Positions 52,959 through 61,843 of a stretch of 64,000 bases of DNA are shown here, piece by piece. The DNA is taken from positions 3,094,501-3,158,500 of the forward strand of contig NZ_CP146232.1 in assembly GCF_037040815.1 (NCBI RefSeq), in the 5' to 3' direction. A program made the translations under genes and the position numbers. The notes below the pieces were generated by a model, which saw only the letters and a list, made by a program, of their open reading frames with translations, was not told where the DNA came from and made no database searches. Every line of letters starts with the position of its first letter. Position 1 is the first letter of the stretch. The DNA comes from Pararoseomonas sp. SCSIO 73927 (GTDB taxonomy: Bacteria > Pseudomonadota > Alphaproteobacteria > Acetobacterales > Acetobacteraceae).

Positions 52959-54116
52959 TCAGGTGAAGTAGAGGACGCGTGCGCTCGGCAAATGGCGGGC
53001 GACCCCCGCCTCGAGCTCCCGGCGCAGGTCGGCCATCAGGGCCTTGGGAAAGACGTACTTGGCCGAGCCAAACTTCGTCAGCTTCCGGCTGCGCTGCTCC
53101 GGGTCCATCTCCAGCCCGCTGCCGGGGTACCAGCCCTGCAGCACCTCGCGCGAGCCCTCGGTGAAGCGGTGGGTGATGAGCTCCACCGTCAGGTCCGGAT
53201 CTGCCGCGCCCTGCAGGGCGGTGGCGCAGTCGGCCAGCAGCGCGTTGTAGGCCTCTCGCCAGTCCGGCAGGTTCAGGATGGGCGCGACGGTGAGGCCGAT
53301 GCGATAGCCGGCCAGCGCGGCCTGCCGCATGGCGTGCAGGCGGTTCCGCACGCGCGGCGCCCCGCCCTCGAAGCGCTCCGCCGCGCGCGCATTGACGGAG
53401 AAGCGGATGCGGGTGCGGCGGTGGTGCGGCAGGTCCAGCAAGGGGCCGATGCCGTCGTACTTCGTGGTGAAGCGGAGCTGGGCCTCCGCTTCCCAATCCC
53501 CGAAGAACCGGATCGTCTCGGCGAGGCTGACGGTGATGTGCTCGATGCCCAGGGGATCGGTGTAGCAGGAGCCCTCGTAGGTCGTGCCCTCCGCCGCGCG
53601 GGCGGCGTTGCGGGAGGTGACCGCGCCCTGGCCGAGCAGGGGCGGCAGGGCGGCCAGGATCTCCGGCAGGTTGGCATAGGCGCGGATGATGGGCGGGCCG
53701 GCGAGGGAGCCGGCGAGGTAGCAGTAGCTGCAATGGGCCGGGCAACCCTCAGCGAGGTCGAAGCGCCAGTCGGCGCTGGGCGGGATGGGCTGCGGCTTGC
53801 GGCGGCTAGGGGAGGCGACGACGACGGCCATGGTGGTCTTGGCGTCGCGATAGGTGTCGGGCAGGCCGCTCAGGCGGTCGGCCTTCAGCCGCACCACCTC
53901 GGCGCCCAGCGCGGCGGCGCGCTCCGCCATGGCCTCGCCCTGCGGCCAGCCGAAGGCGGAGGGCGTGATGAGGAGGCGCCTGGGCTTCCAGAGGGGATGG
54001 GCGCGGGCAGGCGCCTCCAGGACGTCGGAAGGCATCGCGCCCTGGGGCGCGTCGGAAGGCATCGCGCCCTGGGGCGCGTCGGAAGGCATCGCGCCCTGGG
54101 GCGCGTCAGAAGGCAT
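52959..54116 (-). CDS. Radical SAM protein of the spore photoproduct lyase family (A)
   Basis: A 385-residue radical SAM enzyme. The cluster motif CPAHCSYC (CX3CX2C) lies at about residue 125, as in spore photoproduct lyase-related proteins, with later blocks RFSVNARAAERFEGG and PDLTVELITHRFTEGS. The first 35 residues are MPSDAPQGA three times plus a partial copy, created by a 27-bp tandem repeat, so the true start could be any of four ATGs (54116, 54089, 54062, 54035). It directly follows, and is coupled to, a second SPL-family gene. This organism is unlikely to sporulate, so the substrate may be other DNA damage. Confidence 0.85.
   Translation of the reverse strand: MPSDAPQGAMPSDAPQGAMPSDAPQGAMPSDVLEAPARAHPLWKPRRLLITPSAFGWPQGEAMAERAAALGAEVVRLKADRLSGLPDTYRDAKTTMAVVVASPSRRKPQPIPPSADWRFDLAEGCPAHCSYCYLAGSLAGPPIIRAYANLPEILAALPPLLGQGAVTSRNAARAAEGTTYEGSCYTDPLGIEHITVSLAETIRFFGDWEAEAQLRFTTKYDGIGPLLDLPHHRRTRIRFSVNARAAERFEGGAPRVRNRLHAMRQAALAGYRIGLTVAPILNLPDWREAYNALLADCATALQGAADPDLTVELITHRFTEGSREVLQGWYPGSGLEMDPEQRSRKLTKFGSAKYVFPKALMADLRRELEAGVARHLPSARVLYFT
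54024..54116. repeat. 27-bp in-frame tandem repeat that copies a start codon
   Basis: Three complete 27-bp units (54024-54050, 54051-54077, 54078-54104) plus a partial fourth (54105-54116) span the junction of the two radical SAM genes. Read on the minus strand each unit carries an ATG preceded by AGGGCGCG. The outermost copy contains the TGA of the upstream gene; in the other copies that TGA is CGA, so reading continues. Confidence 0.93.
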
Positions 54117-55161
54117 ATCGCACCCGGCAATAGGGCATGCGGGCGGCGAGCAGGTCCTTGAAGCGCTGCAGCCAGCGGCCCTTCCAGCCCGTGCGGTAGC
54201 GCAGGTTCACGCCGCCGCTTTCGGAAACCTTTTCCTCCTGGATGTCCGGGCGCCAGAGAAGCTCCTCCGCCTTCGGGTGCCAGGCGAGGTTGATCTCGTG
54301 CAGGTCGCTGTTGTGGGTGAGCATGATGATCTCGGCCGCCAGCCCGTCCTTCACGGCGGCGGGCAGGATGTCGTCCAGCTCCTCGAACAGCGCGCCCCAT
54401 TCCGCCTCCCACCCCTCGCGCAGGACCACGGGGGAGAAGTTCAGGTGCATCTCGTAGCCGGCGCGGTGGAGTTCGGGGATGGCGGCGATGCGCTCGGCCA
54501 TGAGGGAGGTGCGGACGTCCAGCAGCTTCCCCAGGACGGGCGGCATGAGGGACATGCGGATGCGCGTGCGGCCCCCCGGATCGTAGCCCAGCAGGTCGGG
54601 ATTCACCCACTTGGTGGCGAAGCTGCCCTTCGCGTTGGGAAGGGTGCGGAACAGGGCGACGAGGTCGCGCACGTTGTCGGAGATGCCGGCGTCCACGGAG
54701 AGGTCGCCGTTCTCGCCGAGGTCGTAGACCCAGTCTTTCGGGTCCACCTGGTTCGGTTCCGCCTTCGGGCCCTGCTTCGCGGCGTGGCGCGCGGTGGCGG
54801 CCAGGATCGCCTCGATGTTGGCGAAGACGGTGATCGGGTTCGCGTGGCCCTTGCGGCGCGCGACGTAGCAGTAGGCGCAGGCCATGGCGCAGCCGTTGGA
54901 GGAGGAAGGCGCGATGAAGTCCGCGCTGCGGCCATTGGGGCGGAAGGTCAGGCCCTTCTTCACGCCCAGCACCAGCGCCTGCCTCTTCGCGGCCAGGTAA
55001 TCGCCGGGATCGCCCTCCCGCAGCTCCGGGATGCGCCAGTGGGATTCAACCGGGATGCGCTCGGCCTCCGGGAAGCGGGCGAGGATCTCCCGGCCGCGCG
55101 GAAGGGCCTCCGCGGCTGGCTCGACGTAGATCCGGGCGATGTCGAGGGGGAGCGCGGCCAT
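54106..55161 (-). CDS. Radical SAM protein of the spore photoproduct lyase family (B)
   Basis: A 351-residue SPL-family protein with CAMACAYC (CX3CX2C) at about residue 91, preceded by FIAPSSSNG, and the blocks PKDWVYDLGENGDLSVDA and NPDLLGYDPGGRTRIRMS. In sporeformers SplB repairs spore photoproduct thymine dimers with SAM radical chemistry; alphaproteobacterial homologues are common but uncharacterised. The ATG at 55161 starts the conserved domain. Its stop lies inside the repeat that supplies the start of gene A, so both are in one transcript. Confidence 0.88.
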   Translation of the reverse strand: MAALPLDIARIYVEPAAEALPRGREILARFPEAERIPVESHWRIPELREGDPGDYLAAKRQALVLGVKKGLTFRPNGRSADFIAPSSSNGCAMACAYCYVARRKGHANPITVFANIEAILAATARHAAKQGPKAEPNQVDPKDWVYDLGENGDLSVDAGISDNVRDLVALFRTLPNAKGSFATKWVNPDLLGYDPGGRTRIRMSLMPPVLGKLLDVRTSLMAERIAAIPELHRAGYEMHLNFSPVVLREGWEAEWGALFEELDDILPAAVKDGLAAEIIMLTHNSDLHEINLAWHPKAEELLWRPDIQEEKVSESGGVNLRYRTGWKGRWLQRFKDLLAARMPYCRVRYAF

Positions 55162-55282
55162 CCGGTGGGGATGTGGGGATGGCGGGCGCACCTGCCCAGG
55201 TTCGGTCGCGGCCTGGTCGTGCGCCCTGTTGCCGGCGGGGGCGTCCTGGGGCTTCCTGGGGCCATCCATCGGGAGGGCGGCC

Positions 55283-55657
55283 ATGATCATCTGGCGCGGC
55301 TGGGGCATTCTGACCGTCGTGATCCTCGCCCTGGTGGGAGGGGGCGTGACCCTGGCCGCCGGCACGCTCCTGGAGTCCCAAGGCGCCCATGTCGGCTACG
55401 GCTTCGTCCTCGGGCTGGTCGCCGCGGCCGCGGCGAACTGGGTCCTCGGCCGCCGCCTGAACGGCCGCCCGGCGCGGGAGCTGGTGGATGCCCGGACCGG
55501 GGAGCGCGTGCTCCTCCGCACCTCGCACTCCCTGTTCTTCGTGCCGATGCAGTGGTGGTCCGTCCTCATGATCGCCGCGGCCGTGCTCGCCTTCCTGGCC
55601 ATGCTTTTCGGCGGCGACAGCGGCGCGAAGCCGCAGCCCTGGACGGGGGTGAAGTGA
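55283..55657 (+). CDS. Small membrane protein
   Basis: A 124-residue protein with about four hydrophobic segments (GILTVVILALVGGGVTLAAG, VGYGFVLGLVAAAAANWVLG, FFVPMQWWSVLMIAAAVLAF) and a short charged loop. A GGGAGGGCGG ribosome site precedes the ATG at 55283. Its stop overlaps the GTG of the ABC-2 permease, so it is translated with it. No family was recognised with confidence. Confidence 0.75.
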   Translation: MIIWRGWGILTVVILALVGGGVTLAAGTLLESQGAHVGYGFVLGLVAAAAANWVLGRRLNGRPARELVDARTGERVLLRTSHSLFFVPMQWWSVLMIAAAVLAFLAMLFGGDSGAKPQPWTGVK

Positions 55658-56469
55658 CCACCCCCGCGATCCGCGCCTCGGCGCGGCGCATCTGGGGCGT
55701 GGCGTACCGCCACCTCGCCCTGTTCCGCCGCTCCTGGCCGCGCGTGGTGGAGCTGATGTACTGGCCGGTGCTGCAGATGGTCGTCTGGGGCTTCGTCACG
55801 GCCTACATCGCGGGGGTGCAGCAGAACACCGCGGGCATCGCCGCCGGTGCGCTGCTCGGCGGCGTGCTGCTGTGGGAGGTGGCGCTGCGGAGCCAGATGG
55901 GCTTCGCCATCTCTTTCCTGGAGGAGATCTGGTCCCGCAACCTCGGCCACATCTTCGTCTCGCCGCTCCGCCCCTGGGAGCTGGTGGCGGCGCTGGTGGG
56001 GCTGAGCGCGATCCGTATGCTGGCGGGCGTGCTGCCGGCGGTGCTGCTGGCGTGGATCCTGTACGGCTTCGGCCTGTTCTCGCTCGGCCCCGTGGTGGTG
56101 CTGTTCTTCGCCGCGCTGATGATCATGGGCTGGGCGGTGGCGCTGGGCGTCACCAGCATGATCCTGCGTCACGGCGCGGGGGCGGAGACGCTCGCCTGGT
56201 CCGTGCTCTTCGGGATCGCGCCCTTCTCGGCGGTGTTCTACCCCGTCTCCGTCCTGCCGGGCTGGCTGCAGCCCGTGGCCTACGCCATTCCCGCCGCCCA
56301 TGTGTTCGAGGGGATGCGCGCCGCCCTGCTGGATGGGCGGGTAGCCTGGGGGCACCTCGGCCTCGCTTTCGCGCTCAACCTGGTGTGGCTCGGCCTCGGC
56401 GCCTGGCTCTTCATGGCCCAGTTCCGGCGGGCGCGGGAACGGGGCGCGCTGCTCAACATGGGAGAGTAG
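55654..56469 (+). CDS. ABC-2 type exporter permease
   Basis: A 271-residue inner-membrane permease of the NodJ/ABC-2 type, with six helices and the family motif region ISFLEEIWSRNLGHIFVSPLRPWEL and PFSAVFYPVSVLPGWLQPVAYAIPAAHVFE. Such permeases export polysaccharide, lipid or drug molecules together with a separate ATPase. None is encoded next to it here, so the partner must lie elsewhere. The start is GTG in a GTGA overlap with the preceding membrane-protein gene. Confidence 0.87.
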   Translation: MTTPAIRASARRIWGVAYRHLALFRRSWPRVVELMYWPVLQMVVWGFVTAYIAGVQQNTAGIAAGALLGGVLLWEVALRSQMGFAISFLEEIWSRNLGHIFVSPLRPWELVAALVGLSAIRMLAGVLPAVLLAWILYGFGLFSLGPVVVLFFAALMIMGWAVALGVTSMILRHGAGAETLAWSVLFGIAPFSAVFYPVSVLPGWLQPVAYAIPAAHVFEGMRAALLDGRVAWGHLGLAFALNLVWLGLGAWLFMAQFRRARERGALLNMGE

Positions 56470-56516
56470 CCGGGCGAGAGGTAGCCGCGCCGGAGCGGGA
56501 GGGCTAAGGCGGCACC

Positions 56517-57155
56517 ATGCCGGACACGACCAGGATCTTCCTCATCCGCCACGCCCTGGTGGAGCCCGCCGCGCGCCTCACGGCCTACGGCTCCATGGAC
56601 GTGGCGCTGTGCCAGGAGACCCTGGCGCGGGAACGGCCCGCCCATACCTGGCTGGCCGAACGCCTGCCGCCGGAGGCGCGCTGGTACTGCACCCCGCTGG
56701 CCCGCACCCGCGCCACCGCGATGGCCGTTTTCGCCGCCGGCTACCCGGAGGCGGCGCTGACGGAGCTGCCGCACTTCGTGGAGCAGTTCCTCGGCGAGTG
56801 GCAGGGGATGACGCATGAGGCGTTCACCGCTGTGCTGCGCGACCCGCCGCACCCCTTCTGGAACCACGGCGCCGATGAGCGGCCGCCGGGCGGGGAGAGC
56901 CTGTCCGACGTGGTGGGGCGCGTGGGCCCCACGCTGGAGGCGGTGGCGGCGGAGAACCCGGGCGGGGACGCGGTGATCGTCGCCCATGGCGGCTCCATCC
57001 GCGCGGCGCTGGCCCATGCCTGCGGCCTCTCGCCCTACCAGGCGCTGCAGTTCAGCGTGAAGAACCTCTCCCTCACCCGGCTGGAGAAGGAGAACGGCCA
57101 CTGGCGCGTGGGCGGGGTGAACGAGGAGCCGCCGATGCCCCAGCCGCCGGGCTGA
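56517..57155 (+). CDS. Histidine phosphatase family protein
   Basis: A 212-residue protein of the phosphoglycerate mutase-like superfamily. The N-terminal catalytic motif is IRHA (residues 10-13), a variant of RHG, with CTPLARTRATA and the C-terminal HGGSIRAALAHA containing the second catalytic His. The enzyme class could be sugar phosphatase, cobalamin-type phosphatase or SixA-like; sequence does not decide. It stands 47 bp after the ABC-2 permease gene on the same strand. Confidence 0.85.
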   Translation: MPDTTRIFLIRHALVEPAARLTAYGSMDVALCQETLARERPAHTWLAERLPPEARWYCTPLARTRATAMAVFAAGYPEAALTELPHFVEQFLGEWQGMTHEAFTAVLRDPPHPFWNHGADERPPGGESLSDVVGRVGPTLEAVAAENPGGDAVIVAHGGSIRAALAHACGLSPYQALQFSVKNLSLTRLEKENGHWRVGGVNEEPPMPQPPG

Positions 57156-57261
57156 AGCCTGAAGCCTGAAGCCCCGCAAGCCTGCCACGGCGCCGCCCTG
57201 GTCTCGCCACGGTCGGCGGTATAGTCTGCCTATTGCGACAAGGGGTTGGGGGAAAGACTTC

Positions 57262-58068
57262 ATGCGCCGCAAGATGTTTGCGCTGGGTGCACTGGCGGCC
57301 CTGGCCATGGGCGCCCTGCCGCGCGCCGCGGGGGCGCAGCAGGTGGAGCAGCAGGCGCTGGTGGACCGCGCCACGCTGACGGTGACGGAGATGCTGACCC
57401 AGGGCGATCCGAACGCGCTGCACGACGCCACCGGCTCCCTCGCCCGGGCGAGGGCCGTGATGATCTGCCCCCGGATCTTCCGGGCCGGCTTCCTCTTCGG
57501 CGGCCAGGGCGGGGATTGCGTACTGACGGCGCGGGACGGCGCGGGCTCCTGGTCCTCCCCCGCCTTCTACACCATTGGCTCCGCCAGCTTCGGCCTGCAG
57601 ATCGGCGTACAGGACATGCAGGTGATGATGATCATCCTGACGGAGCGTGGGCTGAACGCGGTGCTGGACAGCCAGTTCAAGATCGGCGCGGACGCCGCCA
57701 TCTCGGTGGCGACGATCGGGGCGGGGATCGGCGGCGCCACCACCGCGGCGGTGGGGGCGGACATCGTGAGCTACGCCCGCGCGCGGGGGCTCTATGCCGG
57801 CATCTCGCTGGAGGGGTCGCTCCTCTCCAGCCGGAACGATTTCAACACGGGGTATTACGGGCGCTCCGTCGCTTCCCGGAACATCGTGATCGACATGCAG
57901 GCCCATAACCCGGCGGCCGACCCGCTGCGGGCGGCGCTGATGCGCTTCAGCGCGCCGGGCGGCGGCAGGGCGCCGCAGCCGATGATGGCGCCGCCCCCGG
58001 GCGCGGGTGGGATGCCGCCGATGCAGGCGGCACCGAGCGGGACGGTCATGCGGGAGACGCTGCGCTAG
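57262..58068 (+). CDS. Exported SYLF-domain (Ysc84-like) lipid-binding protein
   Basis: A 268-residue exported protein: signal peptide (ALGALAALAMGALPRAAGAQ), then a SYLF domain (RARAVMICPRIFRAGFLFGG, WSSPAFYTIGSASFGLQIG, GLYAGISLEGSLLSSRNDFN). Family members bind phosphoinositides in eukaryotes; in bacteria they are envelope proteins of unclear role. A Pro/Met/Gly-rich tail follows. Its last 23 bp overlap the end of the convergent MFS gene. A short AAGCCTG repeat (57150-57181) lies upstream. Confidence 0.88.
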   Translation: MRRKMFALGALAALAMGALPRAAGAQQVEQQALVDRATLTVTEMLTQGDPNALHDATGSLARARAVMICPRIFRAGFLFGGQGGDCVLTARDGAGSWSSPAFYTIGSASFGLQIGVQDMQVMMIILTERGLNAVLDSQFKIGADAAISVATIGAGIGGATTAAVGADIVSYARARGLYAGISLEGSLLSSRNDFNTGYYGRSVASRNIVIDMQAHNPAADPLRAALMRFSAPGGGRAPQPMMAPPPGAGGMPPMQAAPSGTVMRETLR

Positions 58069-59266
58069 CCTGCGGCAGGGAGCGCAGCCCCGGCGCAGGG
58101 GAGGAGAGGAGCACCCCCGCCTGAGCCGCGAAGCCGAGGGTTGAGGCAAGAAGGCAGGCCTCCACGCCCCAGCGCGCCGCGAGCATCGCGCCGATCGCGG
58201 CGCCCAGGGGCCGCGCGCCGTAGGTGGCTGTCATCACCGTCGCCGAGACGCGGCCGAGCATGGCCCCGGGCGTCACCGCCTGGCGCAGCGACGTGGTGTG
58301 GATGGTCCAGAGCACCGGCCCCGCCCCGAACAGGAAGAGCGCCGCCCCCGCCAGGGCCGGGGAGGGCAGGGCGGTGGTGGCGAGCATCAGCCCCGAGCCG
58401 AGCAGCGCCGCGAGGGGACCGGTGGCGATCAGCGCGCCGAGCCGTGCCCGCGCCGCCAGCCGGGAGGAGGCTAGGGCCCCGGCGATCATTCCCGCCCCGA
58501 AGAGCGCGAGAAGGATCCCCACCCCCGTCGCGGAGAGGCCGAGGTTCCGCACGGCATGGACCACCAGCCCGGCCTGCAGCACGAACCAGGCGGTGTTGAA
58601 CAGCACCGCCGTGACCAGGATCGGACGCAGGAGCGGGTGCGAGAGGACGAAGCCGATCCCCTCCCGCAACTCCGCCGCCGGTTTCCGGCGGGCGAGGACG
58701 GCGCGGGGCGGTTCCCGCAGCCCGGCGAGCGGCGCCACCGCCAGCAGGGAGAGCCCGATCGCCAGCCCATAGGCCGGGCCGGCGCCGAGCCAGCCGATCA
58801 GCGCCCCGCCCAGCGCCGGCCCCGCCGCGAAGGCGAGGCTGCGGCCGAGCTCCAGGGCGCGGTTCGCGGCGGCCAGCCCCGCGCGGGGCACGAGGGCCGG
58901 CACGATGGCGGGCGCCGCCACGCCCTGGGCCACCGTGCCCGCCGCGCCGAGGGCGCCGAGCGCCGCCAGCCCAACCAGGCCAAGATGCCCCGTGCCCGCC
59001 AGGACGAGGATCGCGAGCAGGGCCGCCGCACGCAGCGCCTCCGCCCCGATCATCAGGCGCAGGCGCGAGGCGCGGTCCGCCAGCAGGCCGGCGGGCAGGG
59101 CGAGCAGCAGGAAGGGCAGGGTCTGCGCGGCCTGGAGCCAGCCCGTCGCCGCCGCGTCCGCGCCGAGGGAGAGCACGGCCAGCAGCGGCGCGGCCGCGAG
59201 CGCGACCTGTTCCGAGGCCTGGGCGGCGAGGTTGGAGAGGGCGAGGCGGCGGATGGGGTTCGGCAT
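58046..59266 (-). CDS. MFS family transporter (enterobactin exporter-like)
   Basis: A 406-residue transporter with about 12 helices. The N-terminal IRRLALSNLAAQASEQVALA and DRASRLRLMIGAEALRAAAL, with its conserved Arg-rich loop 2-3, fit the EntS/MdtH-like drug or siderophore efflux branch of the major facilitator superfamily. Substrate is unknown. It overlaps the convergent SYLF gene by 23 bp and is divergent from an SDR gene 118 bp away. Confidence 0.85.
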   Translation of the reverse strand: MPNPIRRLALSNLAAQASEQVALAAAPLLAVLSLGADAAATGWLQAAQTLPFLLLALPAGLLADRASRLRLMIGAEALRAAALLAILVLAGTGHLGLVGLAALGALGAAGTVAQGVAAPAIVPALVPRAGLAAANRALELGRSLAFAAGPALGGALIGWLGAGPAYGLAIGLSLLAVAPLAGLREPPRAVLARRKPAAELREGIGFVLSHPLLRPILVTAVLFNTAWFVLQAGLVVHAVRNLGLSATGVGILLALFGAGMIAGALASSRLAARARLGALIATGPLAALLGSGLMLATTALPSPALAGAALFLFGAGPVLWTIHTTSLRQAVTPGAMLGRVSATVMTATYGARPLGAAIGAMLAARWGVEACLLASTLGFAAQAGVLLSSPAPGLRSLPQASAASPA

Positions 59267-59384
59267 GGCCCCTGCCTGCCCGATCCGGGCCGCCCGCGCC
59301 CTCCGCCCGTTGCGCCGCAATGCCGGTGCTTGCGCCGGGGCGCCGGGCCGTCGCATGAGGGGCCACCCCGCCGGAGCGACCGCG

Positions 59385-60119
59385 ATGACCGCCAGGATCA
59401 TGCTGCTGACCGGTGCCAGCCGGGGCATCGGCCACGCCACGGTGAAGCGCTTCCAGGGGGAGGGGTGGCGCATCCTCACCGTCTCCCGCCAGCCCTTCTC
59501 CGAGGAGTGCCGCTGGCCCGGGGCGCGTTGGGGGCACATCCAGGCGGACCTGTCCGACCCCGTGCAGGTGAGGGCGATGATCGAGGAGGTCCGGTCTCGC
59601 CTGCCGGGCGGGCAGCTGCACGCGCTGGTGAACAATGCTGGCATCTCGCCGAAGGGGGAGGGCGGGGCGCGGCTGGGGGCGCTGGACACGGACCACGAGG
59701 CCTGGACCGCGGTGTTCAACGTGAACCTCTTTTCCACCGCCGCCCTGGCGCGGGGGCTGTTCCCCGAGCTGAAGGCGGGGGGCGGCAGCATCGTGAACGT
59801 CACCTCCATCGTGGGATCGCGCGTGCACCCCTTCGCGGGGGCTGCCTATGCCTGTTCCAAGGCGGCGGCGGCGGCGCTGACGCGGGAACTGGCCTACGAG
59901 TTCGGTGCCCACGGCATCCGCGTGAACGCCATCGCGCCGGGGGAGATCGATACGGCCATCCTCTCCCCCGGCACGGAGGACATCGTGGAGCGGCAGATCC
60001 CCATGCGGCGGCTGGGCACGGCGGAGGAGGTGGCGGAGACGATCCTCTTCCTCTGCTCCCCGGCCAGCTCCTACGTGAACGGGGCGGAGATCCACATCAA
60101 CGGCGGGCAGCACGTCTGA
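59385..60119 (+). CDS. Short-chain dehydrogenase/reductase
   Basis: A 244-residue classical SDR. TGASRGIG (cofactor), NNAGISPKG, the catalytic Ser in VTSIVGSRVH and YACSK are all intact, and the C-terminal PGEIDTAILSPGTE and SYVNGAEIHINGGQ are typical of active FabG-like reductases. The substrate is unknown. I chose ATG 59385 with an upstream GGAG; a 10-residue longer start at 59355 is possible. Confidence 0.9.
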   Translation: MTARIMLLTGASRGIGHATVKRFQGEGWRILTVSRQPFSEECRWPGARWGHIQADLSDPVQVRAMIEEVRSRLPGGQLHALVNNAGISPKGEGGARLGALDTDHEAWTAVFNVNLFSTAALARGLFPELKAGGGSIVNVTSIVGSRVHPFAGAAYACSKAAAAALTRELAYEFGAHGIRVNAIAPGEIDTAILSPGTEDIVERQIPMRRLGTAEEVAETILFLCSPASSYVNGAEIHINGGQHV

Positions 60120-60144
60120 GAGCCGGCCGCGCCTGCCCCGGCCC

Positions 60145-60786
60145 TCAGAAGAGGGCGCGCGGGCCAGCGGGTGTGTCGATGACGGCGTGGAGGCGCGGTT
60201 CGGGGCCCTCCCGCACGGTCGGCGCGTCGGCCAGCCCCAGTGTGTCGTAGAGGCTCCGCACGCCTTCGGGGTCGGGATGCTCAAGGGTGAAGGAGGCGAG
60301 CCGCGCGCCCTGGTCCGGCATGGCCGGGGCGGGGCAGCCGCGTGGGCCCCAGTCGATGACGCAGGGCATGGCGCCACCGGCGGGCAGGGCGCCATCCGGC
60401 CGCAGCGCGAAGCGCCAGCGCCGGTCCCCCCGCGAGACAGGGACAGCCTCCCCGAGCAGCGCCGCGTGGCGGGCCAGCACCGGGTTCAGATCGTCCGTGC
60501 GGGCGACCCAGGCGCGGAGGCGCCGCCCCTTCTCCCAGTCGGTGCGCCGGGCGGCGGTGTCGTCCAGCCCGAACCAGCGGGGGCGGGCCGGAGCGGCGGC
60601 GGCAGGGTCGATCGCGATCACCTCCAGGAAGGCGCCGTCACCGAGGCGGAGCAGGCGGTTATGCGTGCCCATCTCCGGATGCGCGCCGCCCGGCCCCATC
60701 TCGATTCCCAGGAGGTCGCGGACATGCGCCACGCCCTCCTCCAGGCCGGGCGCCACGACCACGAGGTGGTCGAGGACGAGTGTCAT
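60145..60786 (-). CDS. VOC superfamily (glyoxalase-like) protein
   Basis: A 213-residue protein with a glyoxalase-like domain (PF13468 type): LVLDHLVVVAPGLEEGVAHV with a metal-ligand-like His, GTHNRLLRLGDGAFLEVIAI with His and Glu, and a second half LASFTLEHPDPEGVRSLYDT. Function is unknown; relatives bind metal and small substrates. Its ATG overlaps the stop of the NUDIX gene by four bases, so they form a pair. Confidence 0.82.
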   Translation of the reverse strand: MTLVLDHLVVVAPGLEEGVAHVRDLLGIEMGPGGAHPEMGTHNRLLRLGDGAFLEVIAIDPAAAAPARPRWFGLDDTAARRTDWEKGRRLRAWVARTDDLNPVLARHAALLGEAVPVSRGDRRWRFALRPDGALPAGGAMPCVIDWGPRGCPAPAMPDQGARLASFTLEHPDPEGVRSLYDTLGLADAPTVREGPEPRLHAVIDTPAGPRALF

Positions 60787-61628
60787 CCGAGCTGGTCCAG
60801 CCCTGCCCGCAGGACCCCGTCCGGATCCTCCACCAATCCTTCGCGGAGGAAGAGGTCGATGAGGACGAGGTTCACGTTGAACTTCACGTCGTCCGTGTCC
60901 CGTACCGCTTCCAGCACCTTCCCGACCGGCCAGAGCTCGAACCGCTCCACCTCGTCGTCGTTCGGCCGGGGGATGACGTCCTCGGGCATGTCGAGGTCGA
61001 AGAGGTGCAGCAGGTCCCGGCGCATCCCCTCCTCGGTCCGCATCACGTAGGAGACGCGGCCGACGAGGCGGGCCTTCACCGCCAGATCGGCGGGGATGGA
61101 GGCCTCCTCCTCCGCCTCCTTCGCCAGGCAGCGCTCCGGATCCATCCCGGCGGGGATGCCGCCGGCCACCACGTTGTCCAGCTTGCCCGGCGCGATCGCC
61201 TTGTCCTTGGCCCGCCAGCCCACCCAGAGGTGCAGCCCGTCCGGCCGGCGCACCAGCCCGTTCGCGTGGACGCCCTGGCTGACGATGCCCATGGCCGGCA
61301 GCACGCCACGATCCACCGTGGCCAGCACCGGGCCGGTGGGGTGGGCGCGCACGTCGAACTCCTCCCCCCGGATACGGCCGAAGCCGGATTTCGCCAGGGC
61401 CTGGCCGATCTCCGCCAGGGCGCCGGTGCGGGCGGCCACGCCGCGAAGGCCGGCGGCGAGGGAGACGCCCTCCGGCCCGAAATGGACGAGTTTCGGCAGA
61501 AAGGTGAGGGCGCGGGCGGCCTCGGCCTCCAGCCAGCCCACCTGCTCCTCCCCGATCCGGAAGGGCAGGTAGCCGGCAGGGGAGGGGATGTTGTTGCAGG
61601 CCGCGATGTGCCGGGCGAAAGGGTTCAT
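60783..61628 (-). CDS. NUDIX hydrolase with DUF4743 N-terminal domain
   Basis: A 281-residue protein. Residues 1-110 match the DUF4743-type N-terminus found with thiamine-pyrophosphokinase-like NUDIX proteins (FARHIAACNNIPSPAGYLPF). The NUDIX box follows as AGGIPAGMDPERCLAKEAEE, with the Glu cluster that binds magnesium. These proteins are thought to remove damaged thiamine or related phosphates. The ATG at 61628 fits the family; a 41-residue upstream extension does not. Confidence 0.85.
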   Translation of the reverse strand: MNPFARHIAACNNIPSPAGYLPFRIGEEQVGWLEAEAARALTFLPKLVHFGPEGVSLAAGLRGVAARTGALAEIGQALAKSGFGRIRGEEFDVRAHPTGPVLATVDRGVLPAMGIVSQGVHANGLVRRPDGLHLWVGWRAKDKAIAPGKLDNVVAGGIPAGMDPERCLAKEAEEEASIPADLAVKARLVGRVSYVMRTEEGMRRDLLHLFDLDMPEDVIPRPNDDEVERFELWPVGKVLEAVRDTDDVKFNVNLVLIDLFLREGLVEDPDGVLRAGLDQLG

Positions 61629-61843
61629 GCACCCATCCTGCCCTGCCCCGCGCGTTCCGGCACCCCCGCATGCGCGGTCGCGGCTGGTGCCGGACGGCGG
61701 GAAGCCCCATCTCCCTCCCCGAATGCCGTCCTGATGGGACGGCACCCCCATACCGGACCGCCCCGGCGCGTCGCCGGCCCCAGGGACCTCATCCCACGGG
61801 CCGCCCGAGCCCGCCCCTGCGGCCCGCGCCCCGGAGTTCCCGC

